Source: Channallabes apus (lineage: Eukaryota > Chordata > Actinopteri > Siluriformes > Clariidae). From it: DNA of 64,000 bases. The position numbers and the translations under genes were made by a program. The notes under the pieces are model-generated. The model made no database searches. It worked only from the letters and a program-made list of their open reading frames with translations, and was not told the DNA's origin. The first letter of the stretch is position 1, and every line of letters begins with the position of its first letter. Shown here piece by piece: positions 48,301 through 58,725 of this stretch. Where the stretch lies: assembly GCA_030522415.1 (NCBI GenBank), contig CM060121.1, positions 2,792,976-2,856,975 on the forward strand, given 5' to 3'.

Positions 48301-49316
48301 TCCTCATTCGTAGCCTTTCGAGGAGTACTAGTTAATCTTCTCAAGAGGTCACAAGATGATTCCTGAGTTCATCCTCCTGCACTAATAATTTATAGTATAG
48401 AATAATCATTTTTACAGTTTATTCTAAAGGCTTCATATAAATGCTGTTTCTCGTTCGTTTTAAGGAAGGAGTCTCCAGTGTGAGTCGGAGGGAAAGACCG
48501 GTGAAGAAATGACTGTGTATAACTGCTCTAACACAAATTGTAACAAATTAAATAAAGAAACTTTAAAGAGCATATATCAAATCTTCTTTTGATATATAAA
48601 AAATGTCTTTCTCATTATATAAGAGAAAATAAACACTTGTTAACGATGACACCTGGTGAATTACAGTAATTTCCTAAAGCAGCATGACACAGAGCGGTTT
48701 ATTCCTTACCTAATTTATATCTCCTTATAGAGAATGTTAAAGACTTTCAGTACAAAGTCACAGGGGTTAAGAGTTCAGGTTAGGACTGGGGTGGAGTTTG
48801 TTACACTTTTTACTGATATTGGATTGACAGTTAAATGAAATGAAATGGAAACACTTCCGGCAAAGGTGTTTAGTGACTCACGAATGCGCTAAACACGTCA
48901 TTGTACTTATTCATTTAAAGGTATTATAGATTGCAGTAAGTATGTTAATGACAAATGATTACTCGATTCATTGCTTTTGCTGTTTTGTTTTGCGCATTTT
49001 TTCTCAGTAGCTCACATATCTGTTGAGTTATTATACACCCCAACAGGACGACCTTGCATCTCGTTTTTGAGTGGTGGGATGAGCAAATATTTTTCAACAG
49101 CCTTTTTTTTATTCATCGTTTTTGTTTAAAGTATTCATACTGATTAATGATTAATAATAATCAATTACTGATCGTTAACATGTTAAACTGTCAGTTAAGA
49201 AAACTGTAAAAAATAAATTTTTGGATTTTTTTATGGTGCTTTAATTCAGTGTTAAATGTATTCAGTGAATGTATTGTACATGACACTTTATATCTTTTCA
49301 TAATGCACTGTTATTA
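45366..49316. other. single-copy DNA, no gene recognised
   Basis: Short (GA)n tracts lie at 46263-46281 and 47610-47641, with a poly-T at about 47401. 46730-47040 is complex with TAATTAG cores and might be conserved. Opposing frames of 60-120 codons near 45800-46130 and 47470-47960 lack domains and are partly made of simple repeat. Confidence 0.4.
47606..47641. repeat. (GA)n microsatellite
   Basis: AGCGAGAGAGAGAGCG is followed by about 12 GA dinucleotides. Confidence 0.93.
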
Positions 49317-49998
49317 CCGAGCACTAGGGCTGGGCGATATGGCTGAAAACTGTATCACGATATCAGTGTTTCATATCGGTCGATATCGATAATTATTGAT
49401 ATTTTTTATGACCCATTTAAAATAAGGACCAAGAGAAGAATATATTATATTTAAACATTTTTATTTTAAACTTAACCTTCCTATTATCATAGTCCCATCA
49501 GTTATTAAGACAGAAATGTCAACAACCATGGAAAAAATTAAATAATTAAAATGTACACATAAGTCTAAAGTCACAATGAACACTTAACAATTATCTCTTA
49601 ACATTTAAGGTGCAAAATTAAAAGAAAATGTAAGAAATGCTTAATAAAGTGTAATAAAATAGTGCAGTGCGTTTATTATATCAGATGCCTTATTATATAT
49701 TGTTGTAATATATTTGAGTTTGATGTTAATTCACTGGCGGGCCACCGCGCTGTATACTATATGTGACGTGTGCACTGAATGCAGTAAAAGAAGAATAGCG
49801 TTTTTCTCCGTGCTTCCGTTTCTTTTCCTCTGGTTGTCTCACACAAAAAGCAAGTAATATTATAGATGTTAGTTGAGCATATTGGTGCAAACATAACAAC
49901 TGTCATAACAAAGAATAAACTACCCGCCAATGTGGCTAGTGAGACTAAAGTTATTTCCCGCCACAGTCGAATTTTACCCGCATTTGGCAGGTGGGCGG

Positions 49999-50716
49999 TG
50001 TAACGGGGTGCTCGTGTGGGGTTTGGAGAGGACATGGAGGCGGAGGTGATAGAGTGCAAAAGGGTTTTTTTAATAAAGGAACCAAACTGTGAACATGTAC
50101 AAACAGGACTCAAACTGAACTAACACACAGAGCTAAACCAAACATGGAGCTAAACCAGACATGGAGCTAACCTAACTGACAGAGCTAACCTAACAGACAG
50201 AGCTAACCTAACACACAGAGCTAACCTAACACACAGAGCTAAACTACACAGAGTTAAACTAAACACAGTGCTGAACTAGACACAGAACTAAGCTAAACAC
50301 AAAGTTAACCTAAACACAGAGCTGAACTAGACACGGAACTAAACTAAACACAGAGCTCAACTAAACAAAGAGCTAAACTAAACAAGAGCTCGACTTGACA
50401 CAGAGTTAACTTAAATACAGACTTAAACTTAATAACACAAACTAAGAGCAGGGAAAATAGCATGACACCTAGAACTCGAACAAGAACAGAAACACCCACT
50501 TAACATTACCGTAGCAAAACAGATGCCCGACCCAGAACAAAGGAAACAAAAGTCTATTTAACTTGGTACAGATTAGGCTGCTAACCTCGATCAGGTGTGT
50601 TCCCATTACCTGACCGAGGTGCACTCTGGGAAACGGAGTTCAAAACCAAACTGAAACATAACAAAAAACAAAATGGAGTCCTGAAGTATGGCGCCATCTG
50701 GTGTTCGACCGTGACA
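49999..50716 (-). repeat. LTR (3' LTR in element sense)
   Basis: 718 bp with TG...CA ends. It includes an internal tandem block of an 18-bp-like unit, GAGCTAACCTAACACACA, at about 50118-50420. It differs from its partner at about nine sites. Confidence 0.95.
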
Positions 50717-52485
50717 TTACCCCCCCTCCAAAGGGCGCTACTCCGGAGCGGCAAAAATGGTGGTCCAGGGCACCCGCCCCAAGGTCCAATGTCGGTCCTC
50801 CCAACCGAGAGGCTGCAGCACAGGTTCCCTGGGCAGGGTGGCAGGGTGGGCACAGGAGCTGGGTCGTCGCCGAAGCCTGTCGGCGGAGCGAGGAGCACTG
50901 GCGCGGGGTCGTCGGCGAAGCCGGGCGGCGGAGCGAGGAGCACTGGCGCTGGGTCGTCGGCGAAGCCGGGCGGCGGAGCGAGGAGCACTGGCGCTGGGTC
51001 GTCGGCGAAGCCGGGCGGCGGAGCGAGGAGCACTGGCGCTGGGTCGTCGGCGAAGCCGGGCGGCGGAGCGAGGAGCACTGGCGCTGGGTCGTCGGCGAAG
51101 CCGGGCGGCGGAGCGAGGAGCATTGGCGCTGGATCGCAGGGCAGATACGGCGCTGGATCGCAGGGCAGAGACGGCGCTGGATCGCAGGGCAGAGACGGCG
51201 CTGGATCGCAGGGCAGAGACGGCGCTGGATCGCAGGGCAGAGACGGCGCTGGATCGCAGGGCAGAGACGGCGCTGGATCGCAGGGCAGAGACGGAGCTGG
51301 ATCGCAGGGCAGAGACGGAGCTGGATCGCAGGGCAGAGACGGAGCTGGCTCGCAGGGCAGAGACGGAGCTGGCTCGCAGGGCAGAGACGGAGCTGGATCA
51401 CCGCCGAATCTGGCCGACGGCTCGAATTCGTTGCCGAGGCATGGCCATGGTGGAGGAGGCAGCTCGAAGTCCTCGAAGGCGGACATAGGCAGCTCGTCGT
51501 CGAGGCATGGCGGAGGCGGCGGCGGTAGTTCGGTGTCGTCGTCGACGACGCCAAACAGCGGTTGAGGCACAAAGTCATTGACGAGGCAGGGCTGTCGCTG
51601 AGCTGGCTCATGCCCTTTGGGGCTGTCGGAGCCCTCCACTGGGCTCTCTGGGAGATCGGAGCCTTCAACTGGGCTCTCTGGGAGATCGGAGCCTTCAACT
51701 GGGCTCTCTGGGAGATCGGAGCCCTCCACTGGGCTCTCTGGGAGATCGGAGCCCTCCACTGGGCTCTCTGGGAGATCGGAGCCCTCCACTGGGCTCTCTG
51801 GGAGATCGGCTGGGCCCATCACGGGGCTCTCTGGGAGATCGGCTGGGCCCATCACGGGGCTCTCTGGAACGGCTGGGCCCATCACGGGGCTCTCTGGAAC
51901 GGCTGGGCCCATCACGGGGCTCTCTGGAAAGGCTGGGCACTTTCGATCCAGCTGAATGAGCTGATCCTGGAGTCGTGCCCCCAACTCCAGCAGGGTTTGC
52001 ATGCGCTCCAGATCGTTGTCCGCCCTGCACGCATTGACCTGCTGGATGAGTTCCCCAGCCAGCTGTTGGAGTACTCGCCTCTGCTGCTGGTGCTCCACGT
52101 CGTGCCCCGTCTGTCGACACTCCGACTGGGGTTTTTCCCTACCCCTGGTTCCGTCGTCCTGTGTCCTTGGAGGCACGCGTCGTATCGCCAGCCGCGACCC
52201 TCTCCAATTTGGCTGCGTTACTCGTTCCCCCTCTTGCTCCAGCTTGTTCCGCCGAATGGCAAGCCTGCTGCCCTGAAAGCCTCCTTGCCTTGGCGTCACG
52301 AACATAGCCCCCCCACAAAAAATATCCAGGGGAGGCCCCTCCGCTATACTACTTTTTAGGTCGGGCATTCTGTAACGGGGTGCTCGTGTGGGGTTTGGAG
52401 AGGACATGGAGGCGGAGGTGATAGAGTGCAAAAGGGGTTTTTTAATAAAGGAACCAAACTGTGAACATGTACAAACAGGACTCAA
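50581..52485 (-). CDS. proline-rich tandem-repeat protein of an LTR element
   Basis: One uninterrupted frame of 634 residues spans the whole interior of the LTR element. The first Met lies inside the 5' LTR. Met40 (codon at 52368-52366), the first codon after the LTR apart from two bases, would give 595 residues and is an equally good start. From the amino end: a short basic part with GSRLAIRR twice (about residues 72-79 and 96-103); a Gln/Leu/Arg-rich stretch likely to form a coiled coil (about 131-182); PESPVMGPA and PESPVEGSDL repeats (about 187-288); an acidic/Pro linker with PPPPPP; PAPSLPCD repeats (about 364-455); PAPVLLAPPPGFADD repeats (about 456-545); and a carboxy end that reads into the 3' LTR. 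No capsid, zinc-knuckle or enzyme motif was seen. I do not recognise the family. A diverged gag, a captured host exon, or a non-functional open repeat are all possible. Confidence 0.5.
   Translation of the reverse strand: MSPVCTCSQFGSFIKKPLLHSITSASMSSPNPTRAPRYRMPDLKSSIAEGPPLDIFCGGAMFVTPRQGGFQGSRLAIRRNKLEQEGERVTQPNWRGSRLAIRRVPPRTQDDGTRGREKPQSECRQTGHDVEHQQQRRVLQQLAGELIQQVNACRADNDLERMQTLLELGARLQDQLIQLDRKCPAFPESPVMGPAVPESPVMGPAVPESPVMGPADLPESPVMGPADLPESPVEGSDLPESPVEGSDLPESPVEGSDLPESPVEGSDLPESPVEGSDLPESPVEGSDSPKGHEPAQRQPCLVNDFVPQPLFGVVDDDTELPPPPPPCLDDELPMSAFEDFELPPPPWPCLGNEFEPSARFGGDPAPSLPCEPAPSLPCEPAPSLPCDPAPSLPCDPAPSLPCDPAPSLPCDPAPSLPCDPAPSLPCDPAPSLPCDPAPSLPCDPAPYLPCDPAPMLLAPPPGFADDPAPVLLAPPPGFADDPAPVLLAPPPGFADDPAPVLLAPPPGFADDPAPVLLAPPPGFADDPAPVLLAPPTGFGDDPAPVPTLPPCPGNLCCSLSVGRTDIGPWGGCPGPPFLPLRSSALWRGGNVTVEHQMAPYFRTPFCFLLCFSLVLNSVSQSAPRSGNGNTPDRG
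50717..50729 (-). other. polypurine tract of the LTR element
   Basis: On the minus strand it reads GGAGGGGGGGTAA directly before the LTR. Purine tracts at this place prime plus-strand DNA synthesis in LTR elements. Confidence 0.7.
50866..51135. repeat. 45-bp tandem repeat, about 6 copies
   Basis: The unit contains GGGTCGTCGGCGAAGCCGGG followed by CGGCGGAGCGAGGAGCACTG and encodes PAPVLLAPPPGFADD on the minus strand. Copies are nearly identical. Confidence 0.92.
51130..51399. repeat. 24-bp tandem repeat, about 11 copies
   Basis: The unit is made of GGATCGCAGGGCAGAG plus ACGGCGCT and encodes PAPSLPCD on the minus strand. GGCGCT gives way to GGAGCT in the last five or so copies. Confidence 0.92.
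51618..51948. repeat. 30/33-bp tandem repeat, about 11 copies
   Basis: The unit has GGGCTCTCTGGGAGATCGG and encodes PESPVEGSDL on the minus strand. It then shifts to a variant with GGCTGGGCCCATCAC encoding PESPVMGPAD(L). All lengths are multiples of three. Confidence 0.9.
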
Positions 52486-53088
52486 ACTGAACTAACACAC
52501 AGAGCTAAACCAAACATGGAGCTAAACCAGACATGGAGCTAACCTAACAGACAGAGCTAACCTAACAGACAGAGCTAACCTAACACACAGAGCTAACCTA
52601 ACACACAGAGCTAAACTACACAGAGTCAAACTAAACACAGTGCTGAACTAGACACAGAACTAAACTAAACACAAAGTTAACCTAAACACAGAGCTGAACT
52701 AGACACGGAACTAAACTAAACACAGAGCTCAACTAAACAAAGAGCTAAACTAAACAAGAGCTAGACTTGATACAGAGTTAACTTAAACACAGATTTAAAC
52801 TTAATAACACAAACTAAGAGCAGGGAAAATGGCATGACACCTAGAACTCGAACAAGAACAGAAACACCCACTTAACATTACCGTAGCAAAACAGATGCCC
52901 GACCCAGAACAAAGGAAACAAAAGTCTATTTAACTTGGTACAGATTAGGCTGCTAACCTCGATCAGGTGTGTTCCCATTACCTGACCGAGGTGCACTCTG
53001 GGAAACGGAGTTCAAAACCAAACTGAAACATAACAAAAAACAAAATGGAGTCCTGAAGTATGGCGCCATCTGGTGTTCGACCGTGACA
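52371..53088 (-). repeat. LTR (5' LTR in element sense)
   Basis: 718 bp, the partner of 49999-50716, with the matching GAGCTAAC-type tandem block at about 52490-52790. Confidence 0.95.
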
Positions 53089-53343
53089 GGCGGGTGCCAA
53101 TGTCAACGCCATATTGTCTCCGTTTATGCTTCCTGAATCGCGACCGTACTACCTCCGGGTCCTAGAGCGGGTCGCGGAACGAGTGCGCATTACAGCAACC
53201 AAACTAGCTTCGCAACCTCTGTTTCTTCCGACAAAGAATAAAAAATATAAAACGTTCTATCGAACACATTTTTTATTGATATCGATCACGTGTCTATCGC
53301 GAAACATATCGTTATCGTTTTATCGCCCAGGCCTACCGAGCAC

Positions 53344-53567
53344 TATGAGCACAAAAGTGATTCAGTTATATATCGTGATTCTTTGGTGTGGCAATTCGTG
53401 TATCGCCACACCTACTTCAAAATCTTTTTGTTTGTTTGTTTGTTTGTTTTTCAGGTGGTACAATTTTAATCCTACAGGTGGTGTTCTAAACTGTTCAAAC
53501 ACTGGCAGACAATGCAGCATCTTTTGTTAACCTTTGTAACAAAATATGAAAAAAAACTATTTTTATA
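53344..53567. other. single-copy spacer with (TTTG)n
   Basis: A (TTTG)n run lies at about 53427-53450 between the hAT element and the next TIR element. Nothing else was recognised. Confidence 0.5.
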
Positions 53568-54353
53568 CAGTACTGTGCAAAAGTCCTATGCACCATATTA
53601 TATGCTGTACCAATTTTGTATCATGTCTGCATAATCATGTACAAAAGCATTCAGTATTTCCATATATAACTTAAAAATTAATAAATAAATAACATTACAG
53701 GAAAATATATGCATGGCCATAAAGAAAAAAAAATATTGTACAAGACAGACCAGATTTCATATGGACCGAAATCGAATGTACGCTCCTAGGATTTGCATAA
53801 AAATAGAAAGAAGCGAGTGTGACAAAGTTACCAGAAGAACTCATATTCTCCAGCAAACTCAGTAAAACCTAACGGCTGTTTTACTTTTAATTCTGTGCAA
53901 AAGTCTTGGGCACATAAAAAAATATGGCATAAGAAAAAGATGCTCTTGAAAACATTTCTGCATAAAATAAACTTCTATAAGAATAATACAATAAACAGTC
54001 AATACATGGAGTGAAAACTCATCGTTTAAAATCAGGAGTTTTAGACACAGATTTGTGCAGTTTTATAAGTATAACAGCTGTTAGGTAAAGTTTGCAGCTG
54101 TTAGGTGCAGATTAATTTGTTTTATTTTTACTTTATTTTTTGTGCTAATTATTTTTATGTCTTTATTTTTTTGGGCTGTAGAACAAATAATTTGAGTTTT
54201 CATTATTTCCTATGGGAACATTTTATTTGGTTTACAAGTGTTTTGCAATACAAGCCCGATCCGCAACGATTTATGCTCGTAATCCGAGGTTCCACTGTAT
54301 AACAAAATTGGTACAGCATATAATATGATGCCTAAGACTTTTGCACAGTACTG
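53568..54353. mobile_element. short Tc1/mariner-type TIR element
   Basis: Terminal inverted repeats of about 50-58 bp lie at 53568-53626 and 54301-54353. Each starts CAGTACTGTGCAAAAGTC and continues to GCTGTACCAATTTTG, and the element is bounded by TA on both sides. It is 786 bp with no transposase frame. A second element end is nested inside at about 54190-54299. Confidence 0.88.
54190..54299. mobile_element. nested end of a mariner-type element
   Basis: It ends CGTAATCCGAGGTTCCACTG followed by TA. That end is the inverted form of the terminus at 21571. The preceding text (ATTTCCTATGGGAACATTTT) fits the same class. The other end was not found within the host element. Confidence 0.6.
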
Positions 54354-54355
54354 TA

Positions 54356-57300
54356 TTTATAAAATCGTGATACTTACAATATCGCATCTATATCGTGATA
54401 ATATGGTATCTGCTGATTACTGTCCCAACTGTATGCCTTCGCATGCATGCCGTAATGCATGTAAAGCAATACCCTGATATACCCTAAGTTGATTATGTCT
54501 AATTTATGATTAAATATGATGTTCAAAATACAGAAACAACACACCAGTCTTCTGTATTGTAAAACTGTCATCTTCACAGCTGTGTTAATTGTTCTGGATA
54601 TGTGTCATTTGTGCTACAGGGTAATGTGCTATGCGATTTATTCTTGTCCCCCGCTATTTATTTATTTTTATCGAGAAAGTAATTTCTCTTCCTTTATGAC
54701 TGTTACGGAGATGACGCGCCTCGCGCTGTGATGCTAATCTGTATTACATTCGAAATGTCGACTGTCATTCAAGTCAGCGTGAGATCTTCGCAGAGTGCCG
54801 CGGTAATACGACGGGAGAACATAAAAAGCACTAGTGGCCTAAGCAATGCAATTAATACGAGTTAAACCTGTTTACTGACGTAAAACAGCTTTACGCCTTT
54901 TTTTTTTTTTGAAGAATGTGATTATCCTGAAATCCTTTTCCATCAGGGTTTAGACATTCTGGAACATTCCAGGGAACGGATTCTCCGGTGACTGCACACG
55001 GCTTTTAAGCACTCCGTTCACATCTCCGCTAAAAGCACACGTATTGATTAAACTCGACAGTGAGGACGCTGAATAACTGCGATGAATGCTGATTTACTTT
55101 TTGAACCTAAACTTCTAGCCTGACCTTTGGGATCATGGCTATAAATCACAAGCTTATCAGGCGGCTCAGCGTTTTTCTATGCCGCGTAAGTTCACGATAA
55201 CGAGATCTCGCTCGCTCTCTGTTCCAAATTAGCCGAATTTCTCAGACAAATTGAGCGCCGCATCCAGAATGACCCCGGCCCGTCCGGCAGGGAAACAAAA
55301 AAGCTCATTTAAATTATGTTCTTCCCCACAAACACATGCGGCGTCTGCTTGGAAATCAGCTCCCCACGCACCAGCGTGACAAAATAAGCAAGCAATTAGT
55401 GCGGACACACTGCTACAAGTTATTAAAACTAAAGTTATTAGGCGAGGGGCTGCTGAAAACTTGACAAAAAGCCCTAGGAAACTTCAAAAACCAATTATAC
55501 ACTTCTTCTGCGTGAGGGTTGTGTTCTAAGCAAATTAACTCCTATCAAGAGTCTCCAATTTTTTCACCTTAAGGAAGGCTCGGAGGAAGAAACTGAGTGT
55601 TTTGTAAAGCCGTAACTACCCAGTATTTGGGGAGGGGGAAAGCCGTCACTCATCTGGTTTAGACAAATAAAAAAAAAAAGGAATTGTTTCTCAGTAGAAA
55701 AGTTCACTTTGCTTCTTCAGGGTTTTTTATTTTATTTTATTACATTTGGAGCTTTGAAAGATTCCCAAGTTTCTACTAATATTCTTAAACAATGTTTTTT
55801 AAAAACAATTTCATTTCAATTATCATTAGGATTATTTTTAATGTGTACAATTTAACATTTCAATGTCATTCTCTTCATATGTTTTCGTCTCTCACATGCA
55901 GGTGTAGGTACCAGATGCACATGCTAACGGCGTCACATAACTATACGATGGTATGATGGCGTAGCATATCGTCATCGGCTGTGCGTCTTAGAAAAACAAT
56001 TCTTATAATAGCGGACTTTCAGTTCTTATTAAAGTTTCCTGAGAGCGAAATCCCGTGATTCAGAAGGCATGAAAAAATTACACAATTAAAACTAAAGTAA
56101 ATTCACTTGATGATTATGTTAGCTAATAATAACATAAGCTAGATTTTTTTTTAATTATGATGTAGGTTGAATTCATCATGAAAAACAAGTTGAACAAGAA
56201 TTTCCAGGGAAAATGGACATGGAGCCATTATTTACCAGATTAACTTTAACCGGCATTTTGTTTTTGTTAGAGGAAACAAAAACAGAAACAAATTGATAAT
56301 GAAATTATCAATCAAATAAATATCATGTTATTTAAAAATGCAGTAAAACTTGGTTTATATTATATCATATAAAAAGTTGGATTAACCTCAGCTAGTTAAT
56401 GTTATATAGTGGTGATGCATTCAGCAGATGCACAATATGCCACGTTATCATACATCGTACAGCTAATCATATCATATGCCGTCGCTAGCAGGCGCAGAAG
56501 CGCGGGCGGTTCTGACCATCTGAGCACCTCTGGTATCTACACCGTCTTATACACACTAAGTAAGATCCTTAATAAACATTGAGAATGGACATTAGCTAAG
56601 TATTTATCTTATGCTAAGTCATTTCGCACAAACTAACTCAAAACGTTCTTTCAAGAAGGAAAATCGAAATGGGTGGACGGACAAAAAAGTGGGCGGAGCT
56701 TCCCATGGTTATTGCAGATTTCAATACGGCTGCTAGCATACTTAGATACGCTACTCAAAGCTTTTCTTCATCAGGAGGCGGCTTTGGCAGAATCGCTCTG
56801 GACGTCACCAGTTTAACCTCTAGCTACAGAGCACCGAATACTATGATTTATTTTCCAGCTTTGAGAAAAGAACCGAACACCTTGTAAATACAGTAGCTTA
56901 AAGTTGTTTATAAGACTAGGTGTTAAAACTCCGCCCACACAGGAAGAACAATTGTACCTTACTATAAAGGTATAAAGATGAAAGATTTTAAGATATATAA
57001 TACTGATTATTTAATTTTAATTAATTTAATTGCTGTGTTTTTATTTGGAAGGTCACATGAAGCAGAGAGACAGGAAATGTTATCTCAGTGTTTTACCAGC
57101 TTGATAGTGAATTTGCCAGGAATTAAACACTTACTCCTGCTGTTTTGGGAAAACAATCAGCCGACACTGGAGACTCCTTCCATAAATGTGAAATGAATAA
57201 ATTTAAAGAAAATGAATCCGTACTGTACCTTCTGACCTCACAGTCGAGTATGACATGTTTTGAAACCAAATTTACTGTCTAATTGGCTCTACATGTATAA

Positions 57301-58346
57301 ATATATATAAAGAAATCGAAAAGATTTTAATGTTCCATGAGTGTTGTTTAGCAATGTTTTCCTGTTTTGTGTTTTTAACATGATTAGCAATTTCACTCCA
57401 CTTAGCAATCAGCAAAAACCTCCACTACCACTGATCATTCATTACAACCTCGAATCACCTAATGCCGTGACAATAGGGTGTTTAATGATCATCCACAGAG
57501 CCGACAACGATCAAACACCAGAATTCACCCAGCGTTATTACAAAGCTGTTTGTGATCTAGAGCTTGTGTGTGAGAGAAAGATGATTATGAAATGTATAAA
57601 AATGACTTTCTTTTGTTATTGTCATTTTTATTATTATTATTATTATTATTACTGTTAAAGAATTACTGATGAGCGTTGCTCTATTTTATGCCGCAAACAC
57701 TCTTCGTACAGAGCAAACTATTTAATATGTATTACCCGATCACGCTACAGAACCGGCTCAAAAAATATCCTGATGAAACATTTAGCACCATCTGGCCCGA
57801 AAAAAAGTGTTATCTTCATTTCAAAACTCTTGTTATTTTCTACTAATTCTAGATGGATAAATACGCTCACGGAGCATTTAGAGAATCTAACAGGAAAAAA
57901 AAAAAACCTGAACGTTGGCTCATTATTCTGCCGTCGGCTGGCATCGTGTCCCGTGGCCTTCGCGGACATTCATACACTGTTTGTTGTCAAACCCCCGATG
58001 GCATTTTGAAAAGAGCATCTTTTGGGCGCAGCTGGATAATATTCCTGTTTGGAAAACCTGTGGGAAGAAACACACTCCGGTCGACTTCTGCGTGGGGGGG
58101 AAATAAAGCTTTTTGAAAATGAAAAGGCTGAAAAATCAGAAAGAATAAAGAGCACTGCAGTGCTTAATCGACGTCTTCTAACAAAAGAGGGCAGATTTTA
58201 AACGCTCCGGCTGAAACAAAAACAACAAGAATAAATAAATAAATAAATAAATGGTACTCCCTCTCTTTCACTCCTGCTCCAAATGTGCTGTTTCAGTGTC
58301 TATGTTAATGAGCTACTGTATTCCGGAGCCACACCCTCTATAGTTA
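54356..58346. other. single-copy DNA, possible conserved non-coding islands
   Basis: 54740-55520 is complex with CAAGCAATTAGTGCGG and ATTAAAACTAAAGTTATTAG, a candidate regulatory island. 55720-56460 is AT-rich. 56660-56890 has a 72-codon frame without a domain. A (TTA)n run lies at about 57626-57652. 57770-58110 has overlapping frames without a domain. An (AATA)n run lies at about 58229-58252. Confidence 0.4.
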
Positions 58347-58562
58347 CAGTGGTGTGAAAAACTATTTGCCCCCTTCCTGATTTCTTATTCTTTTGCATGT
58401 TTGTCACACTTAAATGTTTCTGCTCATCTAAAACCGTTAACTATTAGTCAAAGATAACATAATTGAACACAAAATGCAGTTTTTAAATAAAGGTTTACGT
58501 TATTAAGGGAGAAAAAAAACTCCAAATCTACATGGCGCTGTGTGAAAAAGTGATTGCCCCCC
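58347..58562. repeat. left terminal inverted repeat of the second Tc1
   Basis: It pairs with 59717-59928 with a modest number of differences. Confidence 0.9.
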
Positions 58563-58725
58563 TTGTTAAAAAATAACTTAACTGTGGTTTATCACACCTG
58601 AGTTCAATTTCTGTAGTTACCCCCTGGCCTGATTACTGCCACACCTGTTTCAATCAAGAAATCATTTAAATAGGAGCTACCTGACACAGAGAAGTAGACC
58701 AAAAGCACCTCAAAAGCTAGACATC

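Larger units (their letters stand above)
49999..53088 (-). mobile_element. young non-autonomous LTR retrotransposon
   Basis: Two 718-bp direct repeats (49999-50716 and 52371-53088) begin TGTAAC and end GTGACA on the plus strand. They are flanked by the 5-bp target duplication GGCGG at 49994-49998 and 53089-53093. By eye the LTRs differ at about nine positions. The purine tract GGAGGGGGGGTAA sits against the LTR at 50717-50729 on the minus strand, which sets the element's sense as minus. No TGG-type primer-binding site was seen next to the other LTR. The 1654-bp interior holds one minus-strand open frame and no gag, protease, reverse transcriptase, RNase H or integrase motif, so movement must depend on another element's proteins. 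Confidence 0.93.
49325..53335. mobile_element. hAT-type element interrupted by an LTR element
   Basis: The left terminus is TAGGGCTGGGCGATATGG. The right terminus is the inverted form of TAGGCCTGGGCGATAAAACG. The 8-bp target duplication CCGAGCAC lies at 49317-49324 and 53336-53343. Subterminal CGATATCG/ATCGATA motifs appear on both sides. Removing the LTR element and its 5-bp duplication leaves about 916 bp without an open transposase, so this is a non-autonomous copy related to the one at 40192. Confidence 0.93.

Noticed and set aside
50597..52359. Plus-strand frames of 243-322 codons across the LTR element interior
   Set aside because: They are antisense shadows of GC-rich codon-multiple repeats. 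The polypurine tract puts the element's sense on the minus strand.
50581..53088. Retroviral gag or envelope gene
   Set aside because: No capsid, zinc-knuckle, protease or membrane-fusion motif is visible. Proline-rich repeats alone are not evidence for either.
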